Shown: piece by piece, positions 1 through 11,565 of the stretch
Layout of the letters: each line of letters begins with the position of its first letter
Position numbering within the stretch: position 1 is the first letter of the stretch
Origin: Aurantiochytrium sp. KH105
Taxonomy: Eukaryota > Sar > Bigyra > Thraustochytrida > Thraustochytriidae
Length of the DNA stretch: 64,000 nucleotides
Direction of reading: 5' to 3'
NCBI GenBank assembly: GCA_003116975.1
Contig: BGKB01000006.1
Span: forward strand, 617,802-681,801
Made by a program: the position numbers and the translations under genes
Notes under the pieces: model-generated
The model's database searches: none
What the model was told of the DNA's origin: nothing
Seen by the model: the letters and a program-made list of their open reading frames with translations, nothing else

Positions 1-250
1 GCAGAGGGTAGGAAGAGAAGTGTCGCACTGCGTCCCGTCGTGCAAGCCTGGCGTAGCGCACCGTCCGCTGCAGCTGCAGCTGGCTGCAGCAACCAGGGCA
101 ACTGCTAGTAGTGGGAGGGGGAACGGCGAGAGGGAGGATCGGCTTCCGGACGGAGGCTGGCTGTTGCCTGGCTTTGCGTTGGCTTCTTCTGGCTTGCTTG
201 CTGATTTTGCTGTCGTACTTTGCTCGCTCGCGGCTTGGTCAACTGCCACT

Positions 251-300
251 GCTTGCTTGCTTGCTTGCTTGCTTGCACGCTTGCGTTCTTGCTTGCTTGT
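251..300. repeat. (GCTT)n tetranucleotide repeat
   Basis: Uninterrupted GCTT units, then decayed units. The same tetramer, or its complement GCAA, recurs at about 860, 3165, 3930, 46960 and 56376, so it is a general feature of this genome's spacers. Confidence 0.85.
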
Positions 301-600
301 TTATTTTATTTGTTCGTCCGCGGACCCTCCTCCCTTTCTTCCTCTTTCTTTTTTCTTTCTTTCTTTGATTGCCTCGCCACTCCTTCTTCCATCCACAGCG
401 CCACACACTTTGCCCATCTACCATCCGCCATCCATCCCACCCATGATTACGCGGGCGTCCCCACACTCAGACCGCCCTTGCTGACTGCATCCGCCCTACC
501 TGCTGTGGTAAAGCACTGTGGGTGGTTCCGCGACTGCGGGCACCACGAGCGACCGAGCCACCTCCCTCCCTCCTCTTTCCACCTCTGACAAACGCCAGTC

Positions 601-655
601 CCTCTCCCTCCCTCCCTCCCTCCCTCCTTCTCTCACTCTCTCTCCGAGACCGCCG
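601..655. repeat. CT-rich (CCCT)n tract
   Basis: Pyrimidine-only stretch of CCCT and CT units on the plus strand. Such homopyrimidine mirror-like tracts can form triplex DNA. Confidence 0.75.
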
Positions 656-1930
656 CGAGTCCAGGCTCGCGGCCGGCCGTGCAACGCGGGCGAGCCGCCC
701 TGGCGGTCGGCCGGTCGGTCGGTGGCCTGGCTGTTAGCTTCTTTGGCTTACCGGGCCAGGCATGGCTGGCTTGGCTCGGCCTGGTCCTGGGGTCCGAACG
801 AGCGACAGCGAGCGACTGCGACATGACAAGTTGGCGTCGATTCCGAGAGTTTTACAGGTGCTTGCTTCGTTGCTTGCTTGATTGACTGCGTGCGGGAGAG
901 GGCGACTGGCCGGCCAAGTTCGAGCTCGCTCGCTCGCTCGCACGCACCACGCGGAATGGAATGGACGAAGTCGCGGAGCGGCGAGGCCAATGCAGCGCAT
1001 TAACAAGCAAAGAGACGCTGAGCTAAGCGAAGGAAGTGAACGAATGAACGGCCGGGCGAACGAACGGCTCCGAGGGAGGGGAGCCCAAGCACAGTGCGCG
1101 GTCGCCATTGTCGCAGCACCAGAGCAAAAGTTTGGACAGTGCTTTTCGAAATACTGGTCACGCTTTCTTTCCCCGTGACGACGGGGAGGCATGATAGAAA
1201 TGGTAAAAGGATAAAAAAACAAGATTGACTGATGGCCTGACCGACTGATTGACTGATTGACGGATAGTCAACTCAAGCCCGAGCCAAGCGCGAGCATCCA
1301 GAGAAAGGGAAGTCAAGGCCCCCGCTCCAGACAGATGATCTTTGCGCGCGTTCATCCCTTCCTTTCATTCCGTTTTTCCTGCTTCGATAATGTCTGTCTG
1401 CCAAAGGTGGCTGATGAAAATGATATGGGTCTGCAGCGAGGCTGCTCTTAATCAGTCCGTGATACCTCGAGCGTGTGGGAAACGGACGACGGAGGCAAAA
1501 AAGGTTGCGATGGAACGGGCGCACCGCGTTGCACCCTGCACAGAGAGCGCGCAGCAGCAGCGTTTCGTCCCTGGTGCACGCTATCTTTTCCATAGACTCG
1601 AGCGCGCGAGAAGTCACCCTCTCGCTCCCTCCATCGCTCGCTCGGTATACGCCGTCCAAACTGGCTGCGTGAATCCTTCACTACTTACGCACTCACTCAT
1701 GCGTACTCACGAATTCGTGCCGGCTGTGCTGCCTGCCACTGCTTTCCAGAGGTGGCCAAGTCGACATCTTGTGCCCGCCACCGCTGCTGCCAACCGCAGA
1801 ACACCCACCAAGCCGTAAGTCTCTAGTAGCCGGCTACCCACACCTTCCGCAGCACCACGAACGGACTAAATGTAACCAAATCAACCAACGATGGAACGAG
1901 CCTCAGTAAGACAGCCAACCTACAACCGCA

Positions 1931-2010
1931 GATGTCGATGGATGGATTGGTGGATGGGTTGAATGAACGATCGATGCATCGATCGATGGATCGATTGATC
2001 AATCGAACCA
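1931..2010. repeat. GATC/GGAT-rich cluster
   Basis: Overlapping CGATCGAT, GATGGAT and TTGATCAATCG units with many small palindromes. A similar cluster lies at 2899-3014, with smaller ones near 3275, 3890 and 7441. Confidence 0.7.
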
Positions 2011-2020
2011 GCAAATCGAA

Positions 2021-2048
2021 CCCCCCCCCCCCCTCCCCCCTCCCCCCC
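2021..2048. repeat. C-run tract (G4/i-motif-like)
   Basis: Thirteen C residues, then runs of six and seven C separated by single T. The minus strand is a G-run array able in principle to form a quadruplex. Homopolymer length may be unreliable in an assembly. Confidence 0.75.
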
Positions 2049-2589
2049 AGGAGCGTAATCGTCTTGCTTCCTTCCTGCGCCGGCCGTTACTGCCGGCCGT
2101 CGCGGAGCGGTCGGTCACCCGGAGAAGACCAACTTACAGTCGTGACCAGGCAGGCAGGCAGGCAGGCGCTGACAAGCACGCGACAGTAACAACCAACTGC
2201 AACGAGCAGCGCAGCTCGTCTTGTCCGCGCCCGTCCCCCCCGCGCCTTCTTCCTCGTCGGCGCGCGACTGCGAGGTGCAGGGGCAAACAAACAGCCGGCC
2301 CGGCCTCGTCGCGGCTGCGTCCGACCTGCCAGCCAGTTGCTGTTGCGACCAGACGCCCTGTACCCTCTTTGCTGGTCTCGTGCCTCCTCGCTGCGGCTCC
2401 CCTCCTCCGCTCCGGCTGCAGCTGCAGCTAGCTGCACACGCCGCCAGTGCCGCACGCAAGTGCTGCTCACACGCGACCGCCGAGCCTGCAAGGGACGCGG
2501 CCTCGGGTCGAGCAAGGCGCAGTCGGAGCGGCGGCCGCGACATTCGCAGCCGCTTGAGGCGTGAGGCCTGGCTGCTGGCCGGTGCAGCG

Positions 2590-2619
2590 ATCGCTCGCTC
2601 GCTCGCTCGCTCGCTCGCT
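2590..2619. repeat. (TCGC)n repeat
   Basis: About seven perfect TCGC units. The same unit recurs at 926-945, 9961-9990 and 17212-17240. Confidence 0.85.
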
Positions 2620-2898
2620 TGGCTTCATTTCATTCGAGTTGTCGTGCCAGGGAGCGTGGACCCGCAGCCGGCACGTGGAGGGGATGGGATTGCATGCACG
2701 CACGCGATGCGAAGGGCCGCGGCGAGCGACACTGCGAGCCGAAGCGCGGCGGATGGATACTACGCGAACAAGAAGGAACATACATGAAAACCAAAGCAAG
2801 GAAAAGCTGCACACACGCACATGCGGCGAGGAAGCACGCCCACGAGAGCGAGCTCCCCGTAAGCGAGCGAAGTACCGTCACGATGGCACGCAGTCGGG

Positions 2899-3014
2899 CG
2901 ATCGCTGGATCGATTGATTGAACGATGGATCGATCGGTGGCGGCCGGGTCGACCGATTGCTGGATCGATCGATGGATCGATCGATGGCTGGCTGGGTCAA
3001 TCGATGGATCGATG
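2899..3014. repeat. GATC-rich palindromic cluster
   Basis: More than a dozen GATC tetramers, many within CGATCGAT or GGATCGAT, over about 115 bp. Translation gives only periodic RSID-type peptides, so it is not coding. Confidence 0.75.
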
Positions 3015-6000
3015 CTCCCACCCTCGCTGCGCCTGCGCTGCTTCCTCTTCGCACCGCACTGCGATCCCGCGCACACCCCGTGGCCTCGCTGCACACGTGA
3101 CCTTCCCTTCAAAATGCATGTTTGCATGCTTGCATGCACGCAAGGTCTGCCGGGTCGCGGCGCTTGTCCACTTGCTTGCTTGCTTGCTTGTTTAGGCGAT
3201 TTTTTCTGCCTGTCCCGTACGCGTTTCTTTGTCCTTGGCGTGGGTCAGGGCCGATCAAATATCTTTCTTTCTCTCGCAGTCAATCGATCCATCGATCCAT
3301 TGCTAGTTCCGTCGGTCGGTCGGTTGGTCGGTCGGTCTGTCGGTCGCGCAGCGTGTCAACCACGCCCTGCTCGAAAGATCTTCCAGAGCTCAGTCGCAAG
3401 TGGCCTTTGCGCTCGCAATCTGCAGCTGATCTTCGCGAGCTGCGACGAAGCCTCCAGACTTGCTCGCTTGCCCTCGCCTCACGTCCGAAGAATCCGACCT
3501 CTCTCTCTCTCTCTCCCTCTGTTCGCGTCTGTCCAAGGAAGGAGCCCCTCCCGGCGCCGGCGCACACTCCAGCAGAGCAGCAATGAGCAGAGCAGGACGG
3601 CTCAGGCCGGCCGACCTGGCTGCTGCTGCACGCAAACGGAGAGGGCGCCTGGTTCGTTCATGCATTCGTGCGTTCACCTGCGTGCAGCCGTGCTGGGGAC
3701 GGCCGGGCGTCTCCTGCACTGCGCGCAGCAAGGAAGCAAGGAGGCTCTGCGCGCGCTGCCTGCTGGCGGCTGATCGGAACGCGGCTTGGACGGAGACCGA
3801 CAGGCTCTGTGTGTTTCTTTTCTTTCTTTTTCTTTCTTTTTCTTTCTGGTTTCGCTTGATCGGCGGCAGGTCGGACGATGGATCGGTTGAACGGTTGATC
3901 GAGCGCTCGAATCGACTCCGAACCGAACACTTGGCAAGCAAGCAAGCAAACTGTTTTTTATTGAAAGCAAGCGTCGCGCCTGCGCACGGGAAAAAGCGCG
4001 AAATGAGTCACAGGTAAGAACGATGAAGCCCGCGAACTGCTGGCGGACGCGAGCGAGCGATGGCGAACGACCCCATGCCTGCGATCATCTGTATGCTTGC
4101 ATGCCGCACCGTCCATCTATCCATCGTGCATGTTGCCGTCCATACAACAGGCGGGCTTACCATCTGGAAAAGGATACGTTTCATCGCCGCCGAATTGCCG
4201 CGCACGCTGCCGGCTTTCGCTAGCTGGGTTCGATCGGCAGGCAGGCGTCCGTCCCTCGGGCACGGCAGACAGACAGACAGACGGACAGACGCACAGCAGT
4301 CTGTCGATCGCAGCGAGGACAAGGACAAGGACAAGCACGGATGCACAGCAGGGTGAGCGGGTTCACCCGTCTCGCCCACCGACCCTCGGGCGGCGGTCGC
4401 GAGATCGCGCGTGCGAAACGAGCGCCATTCGTGACCACGCTGGCTGGCCTCTCGGTCTCTCTCGAGAATCTGCGAGCTGCGCAGAAGATGGCGCCGCGAA
4501 CGAAGGAGCGAGCTCGCCTGAACAAGAAAGAAACAAGCATGTCGTCGAGTGACGGCTTCCGCGGACTCGCAGCGAGAGGCGGAGACGCCGAAAAGCAAAG
4601 CAAAGCAACGTGAAGTGAAGCAGGCGCGCCTCCAGCCCCCGCGCCTTGACATCAAGTTGGCGTGCGCGCGTGCGCCCGTGCGTGCGTGCCTGTTCTACCT
4701 TCGCGCGCGCAGCAAGCAACTGACTCTCTGAAGGTCTAAACGAGGCTTCGCGAACCGGGCTGGAACCGGAATCTCGAGGTATGCAAGGACCAGAACGTCC
4801 AAAAGTCGTGACATCACGTCCGGACGATGGTCTATCTCTCTGGCCTGGCCGCTGTTCCGAAGGAATCCAAAGGAAGAAACTCTACGCAACACCGTCCCTG
4901 CGAGCTCGCCCGCGTGCTGTCGTACCTGCCGCGTTCCGTCCTCGGCCACGACGAGCACCAGGCCCCGGCCGCAGTCGATCGGTCGCTGTCGGTCGCAGTC
5001 GCGCGGAGAGACTTTACAGGGACGCATCTCATCACACTGGAGCTAGGAGCTAGCTGCTTCCCATCCGCGCTCGAGCTGCCGAGAGGCCGCCGGCCACTCG
5101 GCCTTTTCTTCGTCTGAGCATCGGAGCTAAGGAAGGCAGGCAGGCAGGACGACGTCGCTGCTAGCCGAGACGCCTCGCGCTCCAGCCGCAGAGGCGCAGC
5201 CGCAGCGCTCGCTGTCGAGGTAGGGAAGCTATCTTCGTTTCCTTGTCGGCTGCCACTGGCGTGACTGCACTGCTGCTTTTTTGAAAATTCGAGTTTCAAA
5301 TCTTTGCCTCCGCCGTCGTCGTCAGCCTCAGGCAGGGGCTGGCGACGCCGCAGTGGCCGCGCCGCGCGCAAGAGATTCCCGGCCTGCGTTCGAGCGCGCC
5401 CCGCGCCGCAGAGGTAAGGTCGAGAATCTGTCCCTCCCTCTTTCGCCTCGCCGTGACGTGGGCCTGGCTGGCTTTACGTGCCGAGGCGGCCAGTCAGCAC
5501 GCACGTACTGCACGCGCACACACGCCCGCCCTCACACCGCCTCGAGACGAGAGCGTCGACATGAGAACTGCGGGACGAAGACGCGGACACGAACGAAGCG
5601 ATGAATGAACCGGCCCCCGGCCCGCCTTGGCTTGAGACGGGCGCACACCTCGGCCCGAACTACCAACAATTTACAAAAAAAATGTTGAAAGTAGGCTGAA
5701 AGAAAGGAAAAAAGAAAGAATGAATGAATGAAAGGAGGAGTGAAATAAGCCAAAAAGATAGCGATGACCAGGCTACCTGCAGGTGTCACGATGGAGTAGC
5801 GGCCGGCCGCCGCGGTCTCTGAATGTACGCCGCTCCGCCAGCTGGCCCGCATGCCACATTGGCTGGCTGGCGGGCGGGCGGACGGGCGTGTCGCCACCGA
5901 CTCGCGAGGGTCGGCCCCGGCATTGAAACCGTAGAAACCATGCCTTCCTCGCTGCGGTTCCCTGCATCTCGCGAGCGTGGCAAGGAGTAGTGCTGCGGGA

Positions 6001-6585
6001 GGAAGGCTCGCAGCAAGCTGTGGTTCGGTCTCCAGCTGTTGGGATGTGCACGCTGTGGGCCACAGCACTTGCAGAACCACTCCGACCGCCCGCAGCTGCC
6101 GCGTGACCGGCCAGGGCAAAAGAAAAAATTGGTAACGATCGAGTTCCGCCCTCCCTCGCCTGGCTGTTCAAAGCTCTCTCCCTCCTCCTCCCCTCTGCCT
6201 CGTGGCCCTAAAGGGGCGCCCGCGATGACGATGAGGTGAACACGGTGCGAGTGAGAGTGGGAGCGAGCGACCAGGGTGTGTGCGTAGGTGTCTGTGTGCG
6301 AGTCGCGCGTGGACGCGAACCGGAGTGTTAGATGTCTCGACTCTTTCGTAAAATCTTGCTTCAATGGCCACTGCTGCATGTGGCAGTGGGGTGGCTGGCT
6401 GTCAATCTTCTAGTATCTCAGGTAATCTATTGCATTCATGTCACCATGTTTCACTCTGGCTGGCGACTCGGGGCGACTCTCTGCGTGCAGGAGTGCACCT
6501 TCGACTCGGATGATGCCTTGTATCGTGGGTGTCTCGACTCGAGGCGTTCATCAGGAAGAAAGCGGCGAGAGGACGACTAGGACAC

Positions 6586-6606
6586 GAGAGAGAGAGAGAG
6601 AGAGAG
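6586..6606. repeat. (GA)n dinucleotide repeat
   Basis: About ten GA units. A second (GA)n tract lies at 35553-35571. Confidence 0.85.
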
Positions 6607-7116
6607 CGTGCATGTGTATGGAGGAAGGAACGCGAAGCCTTGCTCCGCCCAAGCGACGGAGGAATGAACGAACGAATGAACGTAACGAACGGAGCTGAGC
6701 AGCCAGTACAGAGCGGCCGCGCTTGCAAAAAGGAGAGGGAGGGGACCCTTTCCTTTACTTGGCTTTCCTTTGCTCTCCTTGCCTTTACTTTCCCGCGGCC
6801 GTTATGTGTGCTTCTCCTCGCGCGGTTCGTTGAGATCCTCTCCTGGTTCGGCTCACCCCGCGGCCGATCGAGCCAATTTGAGAAGGGTAAAAAAAGCTGG
6901 CTGCACTGCATGCAACACAAGCACTTGCTAATGTGATGCATGCACACCCGCAATGCATTCCGCATGCATTTGCATGCATGCACATGGTAATGAAAGGGCG
7001 AAAAGCCACGTTTGCCTCCTCCGCACTGGCTGCCAGTTCAATTTAAACCTTCACACGAGTTCGGCCCAGACTCGACGCGGCCGACCGACGCACATTTCAG
7101 AAGGACAAGCCAGGTC

Positions 7117-7176
7117 GGCGTGGCGAGGCGCGGCGCGGCGCGGCCAAGCTCGGCGCGGCCTAGCTCGGCGCGGCGG
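7117..7176. repeat. GGCGCGGC minisatellite-like tract
   Basis: Imperfect GCGCGGC and CTAGCTCGGCGCGG units in tandem. Translation gives only periodic Arg-Pro-Ser-Ser-Ala peptides. Confidence 0.65.
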
Positions 7177-7289
7177 TCAGGCCTCCTCGCGATGCATCTC
7201 GCGGCCGACACGAAGCGCCAGGATTCGGTTGGCGACACCCGGTGGCGCCTTCGCGGCGCGACCAGCCAGCACCGTGGCAGACTGCGGGT

Positions 7290-7325
<36 letters not shown>
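7290..7325. repeat. (CTTT)n tetranucleotide repeat
   Basis: About nine perfect CTTT units. Shorter copies lie at 333-367 and 3815-3850. Confidence 0.9.
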
Positions 7326-7987
7326 GCCCTTGACCGAGTTTGTTTGGCCATTGACCGCAACTGAGACAGAGACAGCTCGTGTCTAGCCAGGATCCCGATA
7401 GAGCGGCCAGCCCTGCCCGCCAGGTGCAGGTGGCCGCGCGCGATGGATCGATCGGTCCGTCGGTCGGTCGGGCGGGCGGGCGGGCAGGCGGCAGCCGGTC
7501 GATCGAGAAAACGCACGGGCTGCTGTGACTCGCGCGGTCGGCAACGATCTCGGGATCGCGGTGGCCGCTTTCCGACAACGCGGCTGTGGCACTGTAAAAA
7601 GAGGAGAGAGAAAGACCCAGACCTGAGAGGACCGGGCGAACTGAGATCGGCCGAGCGAGGCCTTCCGGGGCGGCTAGTGAGCCAGCGAAAAGCCAAGCCC
7701 CACAACCTATTTTACGAACAGGATTTCCTTGGAGGCGGACGGCGTAAAGGGAGCAAGCAGCAGCAATGGCAACGAGCACCTGCAGCAGGCTTGGCTTCTT
7801 CGGGGCGACTGCCATGGATGGCTGGATGCTGGTTGGATAGAGACGCTCGCGGGCGTACCATCTCGCGTGCCTGCTCGCCCATAAATTACTGACAGAAAGC
7901 GCGAGAGCGTTGGCTCTTGAGACGCAAAGATTCGGCGTGGCGCATGCCAGTCGCCGTCGCTAGCCACCGCGTGAACGCATGCAAAAA

Positions 7988-8065
7988 GAGGAGACCTTGA
8001 TGTTATGTGCTCGCAAGCAGGAGCCAAACGAGGAGACCTTGATGCTATGTGCTCGCAAGCAGGAG
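7988..8065. repeat. Two-copy tandem duplication, 42-bp period
   Basis: Thirty-six bases at 7988-8023 recur at 8030-8065 with one T/C difference. On the minus strand this repeats a 14-residue stretch, but that frame has no other coding character. Confidence 0.75.
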
Positions 8066-9030
8066 TTTGATGAAGGAGATGGACGAGCGTCAAATGTGGA
8101 AAGAGCTCGCGAGCGCTCTGCAGCTGCAGCTGCTGCACGGACATAGTAGATCAAAGTAGTAGCCTCACACAGCGTTACTCTGGATTGCGGTTCTTGGCCT
8201 CGGAAGGAAGCAAGAATATGACCATCGCAAATCAAGTGCATGACGTGACAGGCGGAAAACAGACACGTAGTCTATCTATCGAGTTTCCCCCAATCCGTCA
8301 CGACTCGTTTCCCAGCCAGCAACAATTTCAAAAGAGACAATGTGTTAGGGTGAAGAGATTTGTGTTCAATGGCTACTTGCAGACGCCGAGAGCGCTCTTG
8401 GCTGTTTGAGTAATTGAGCATCAAAATCCAAAATCATGAAATTGATGCTCCACGCCACAGATGCTATTTCCCCAACGACAAAAGTCTGTGTCACTTGTAG
8501 ACACCGAGAACGCCCTTTGCTGTTCGAGCACGAGCAGATAGACATGAGGTCAATTCATTTGCACCAAACGACAAGAACTTTCGATCTTATGCAAATCATC
8601 AAAGTCAAAGACAGAGGGTTCGGCATCGTGAATACAATCAAAATTACCTTCAGAATCCTCCAGCAACATACTATTCGCGAAGCGGGTAAAGACAAGAATG
8701 GATCAGGCGTCGGCAGACAGAAAACACATGCGACAAAGTTGCTCACGGATACCAGTCATGGCTCAGGTACCAGACGCGTTCGAGCCTGCGACCAGCATAG
8801 CTGGGGTATTGAATTCAGACACGGACGAAAGAAAACGCTTCAACGACATTATGCTCATTTCTACGAACGACAATCATCGCGCGTAACAAGTTTCCATACA
8901 TTCATTCATCTGCAAAGAGTGAAGAGCGCAGGTTTTCACGACGAACCAGCATGTAATCACATTCTATTGACGAGCCCACGTCGCGCGAAGAGCAAAAAAT
9001 GGGGTTGTAAAAATATCAACATTATCATTA

Positions 9031-9801
9031 TCACATGGCCATCTCTGCCTCAAGAGCCGCGAGCGCCTTGGCGTCCTCGTCTTCCTCGGTAGCTGACGTA
9101 GTGACCTTGGAGGTCGGCGCAGCAGGAAGCGAGGTAGCAGCCGCGTATGAGGGCGGAGACGTCTTGGAGGCGGCTGGTGCGGAACTAATACCCAGGCCTT
9201 CGAGATCGTCGTCGAGATCTGCGAGCTCATCCTCCTCGTCCTCGTCGAGATCCTCGAGCTCGGCCAAGAGCTCATCGTCATCCGCTGCGTCGCCGAGCTG
9301 CGTTGCAAGAATGTCGTCAATCTCGCTCTGTGTTTGCATCTGCTCGGCGATGTCGTCCTTGAGATCCTCCACATCCTCCACATTCACCTGCTTCTGAATC
9401 GCCTGTGCAGCCGCGCGACCGGCCTTCATGCCCTGCACGATATCCACAGTCGTTGAGGCGTTCTCAATCGCAAAAGCCTGCTGCTCCAGGTTCGCAACTG
9501 CATTTCGGAGTTTATCAATCTCCTTTTCGTGCATTTTCTTACGTTTCAACGCCTGCATCGCACCCGAACGATTTTTCGCCATACTTAGCCGCTTTGCTTC
9601 CTTGAGCTGCGCCTGCGCGCGCTTTTCAAGGTGTTCAATGCGCTTCTCCAGCGTCGCTACCTGCGTCTTGACCTGCTGCAGAGCAGATCCAGGATCAGAT
9701 ACGGACGTCTTGCCGCCGCCGCCGCCGCCGCCACCACCTCCGCCACCTCCGCTGGCGGTGCCACCTCCAGCATTATTCTTGCGACGGCCAAAGAAATTCA
9801 T
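9031..9801 (-). CDS. ESCRT-III subunit, CHMP4/Snf7-like
   Basis: The protein has 256 residues. Snf7/CHMP4 is the main filament-forming ESCRT-III subunit, acting in multivesicular-body budding, cytokinesis and membrane repair. The start MNFFGRRKN resembles the amphipathic N-terminus of Snf7 proteins. A poly-Gly linker of about 13 residues follows (GCC repeats near 9715-9755). A basic helical region then spans roughly residues 40-130, including AMQALKRKKMHEKEIDKL, typical of the Snf7 core. The C-terminal third is acidic and ends in EDAKALAALEAEMAM, a plausible MIM1-type Vps4-binding helix. Length fits the family. The gene is divergent from the apyrase gene, 630 bp away. The poly-Gly insert between the N-terminal helix and the core is unusual. 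Family call is firm; CHMP4 rather than another class is likely. Confidence 0.88.
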   Translation of the reverse strand: MNFFGRRKNNAGGGTASGGGGGGGGGGGGGKTSVSDPGSALQQVKTQVATLEKRIEHLEKRAQAQLKEAKRLSMAKNRSGAMQALKRKKMHEKEIDKLRNAVANLEQQAFAIENASTTVDIVQGMKAGRAAAQAIQKQVNVEDVEDLKDDIAEQMQTQSEIDDILATQLGDAADDDELLAELEDLDEDEEDELADLDDDLEGLGISSAPAASKTSPPSYAAATSLPAAPTSKVTTSATEEDEDAKALAALEAEMAM

Positions 9802-10431
9802 CGTTCCTCCAAGACCTTCAAGTTATGACGCAACGACCTTGCTTTGTGAAAGCTTGCTCGTTTGCAGATGGTCTCCGTGTGAGCTCGTTCAAGATATAAC
9901 TTGTTTCGAGCGATCTCTCTGCTCCAAGCAGGTCGTGACCTTCTACTGCTACAGGCCCTATTCTCGCTCGCTCGCTCGCTCGCTCGCCGCGCGCTGCCGC
10001 AGGTCGTCCTCGCGGCGCCGGCTCCGTGCACCTGGCTCCCTTCGGTGAGGTACCCCGGGACGCAGGCCTCGGCCGCCGCGCCTCGCGAGAGCAGCGGCGA
10101 CTCGCCGCCGCGCGCGCCCGCCTCTCGCCGCTGGCCCCGGCCGCGCCCGCACGCACGCTCTCCCGCGCCGCGCCGCGCCTCGAGCGATCGACCCTCGCGC
10201 TGTCGAAGACGCTCTGCCGGGCCGCCTTCAAGTCGCTCTTGCAACTAATAAATGAAGCACGTTCCGTGCGAAACCGCCAGGCTGGAAAACCGCAACCGAT
10301 TTTCAACCGCCAATCGTCAGACCCGACTCGACTCGACCCGACCCGACTCACTCGAGCAGATCGCCATCGTCCGGGCCGGCAGGGCGGCGCGGTCAGGGCC
10401 AAGCAGGCGGGACGACCTCGCGCAGAGGAAG
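9802..10431. promoter_or_regulatory. Divergent intergenic region, CHMP4 / apyrase
   Basis: This 630-bp spacer separates two head-to-head genes and must hold both promoters. It includes a (TCGC)n block at about 9961-9990 and tandem GACTCGACCCGA-type units near 10318-10350. I see no clear TATA box. The promoter role is inferred from gene orientation. Confidence 0.45.
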
Positions 10432-11565
10432 ATGAAGAGCCAGGGGAAACCAGCACTCGCGGCGGCGGCGATCCTGAGCTTCCTGGCCTGGAACGTGGCA
10501 GCATGGTCTCCACAACAACAACAACAACAAGCCTCGCAGACGTGCTGGAGCCCGTCGGCAAGGGCTGTCGAGGACATGGACGCCGGCATGCTGCTCTTTG
10601 ATGGCCGCGAGTTTGAATTTAGCATGGTTAGTGATCTAGACATCAACAGTAGAGACCCAGAAGACTTCATTTGGAGGTCTTACCTCCGCAAGGGAAGGCT
10701 TTTGGCGCACACCAACGCTCAGGACGGCCGCAAGCTGTATCGGGTCGAGTGGGGCCGCACGCTCACGCTCGAATCCGAGACCGCCAAGCGAAATCGCTCC
10801 ATGGAGCTCAGCGAACTCGTGCAGTTTGGCGACCGCGTGCTCGCCATGTGCGATGCCACGGGCCTCATCTTCAAACTCGATACCGTCAATCCACCCGAAG
10901 GCACTCACCCCCAGGTCTTTCAGCGGTGGGCCATCGCGGACGGCAATGGTGAAAAGGTCAAGCCCTGTAAGATTGAGTGGGCCACTGTCCGCGACAATGT
11001 GCTCTACGTTGGCTCAATTGGCAAAGAGTGGTCCGATGAAAATGGCAACGTAATTCATCGAGATGCCGAGTGGGTGAAAACTATCGACCAGCAAGGACGT
11101 GTTCGCAATCTCAATTGGAGCAAGATTTACGCTGCCCTCAAGTATGCTTCCAATACAACCTCTTATCTCTGGCACGAGGCCGTGCATTGGTGCCCGCGTA
11201 ATCGCAAGTGGTACATTCTTCCCCGCAAGCGCTCACTCTCAGATCCCTATGATCCAGTCACCGATGAAACCAAAGGCGCCAACATTTTGCTCACGGCCTC
11301 TGACGATTTTCGAGATATCTCTGTCACCACCATTGGCCCGCTTCAACCAGATCGTGGCTTCACGGCGCTTCGCAAGGTCCCTGGCTCCGAGGACCACTTT
11401 ATCGCACTCAAGGTCCGTGAAGTCGGCGACGAAACAGCTACATGGATCACTGTCTTTGATGCAAAGGGTAACATGCTCCTTGATCAAACCGCTGATGACG
11501 GCGTCGACGACGACGGTTTTCTTTTTGTTGATACGCGTAAATTCGAAGGTCTCGAATTTGTCTAA
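10432..11565 (+). CDS. Apyrase family nucleotidase, CANT1-like
   Basis: The protein has 377 residues and resembles calcium-activated nucleotidase 1, which hydrolyses UDP or GDP in the secretory pathway and supports glycosylation by removing nucleotide by-products. I chose the ATG at 10432 because it opens a signal-anchor-like stretch (MKSQGKPALAAAAILSFLAW), while the upstream frame is low-complexity. Family hallmarks in order: GRLLAHTNAQDGR, MELSELVQFGDRVL, KIEWATVRDNVLYVGSIGKE, LWHEAVHWC, ILPRK, GANILLTASDDF and C-terminal KFEGLEFV. The family is a five-bladed propeller of about 330 residues, and the length fits. A short Gln run follows the signal region. It runs divergently from CHMP4 and convergently with the J-domain gene. 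Confidence 0.93.
   Translation: MKSQGKPALAAAAILSFLAWNVAAWSPQQQQQQASQTCWSPSARAVEDMDAGMLLFDGREFEFSMVSDLDINSRDPEDFIWRSYLRKGRLLAHTNAQDGRKLYRVEWGRTLTLESETAKRNRSMELSELVQFGDRVLAMCDATGLIFKLDTVNPPEGTHPQVFQRWAIADGNGEKVKPCKIEWATVRDNVLYVGSIGKEWSDENGNVIHRDAEWVKTIDQQGRVRNLNWSKIYAALKYASNTTSYLWHEAVHWCPRNRKWYILPRKRSLSDPYDPVTDETKGANILLTASDDFRDISVTTIGPLQPDRGFTALRKVPGSEDHFIALKVREVGDETATWITVFDAKGNMLLDQTADDGVDDDGFLFVDTRKFEGLEFV

Larger units (their letters stand above)
1..9030. other. Gene-free, repeat-rich region
   Basis: I see no open frame here with the composition, length or motifs of a real protein. Open frames on both strands are products of high GC and of tetranucleotide repeats, which give periodic peptides rich in Arg, Ser, Ala or Leu-Ala-Cys. 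The stretch holds (GCTT)n, (TCGC)n, (CTTT)n, (GA)n, GATC-rich clusters and a C run. The part from about 7.9 to 9.03 kb is less GC-rich and lies 3' of the CHMP4 gene. Short non-coding RNAs or intron-rich genes cannot be excluded by eye. Confidence 0.6.

Noticed and set aside
8436..9092. 218-codon plus-strand frame 3' of CHMP4
   Set aside because: The peptide has no conserved pattern or domain, and its end overlaps the CHMP4 gene on the other strand. It contains a weak internal duplication near 8376 and 8494.
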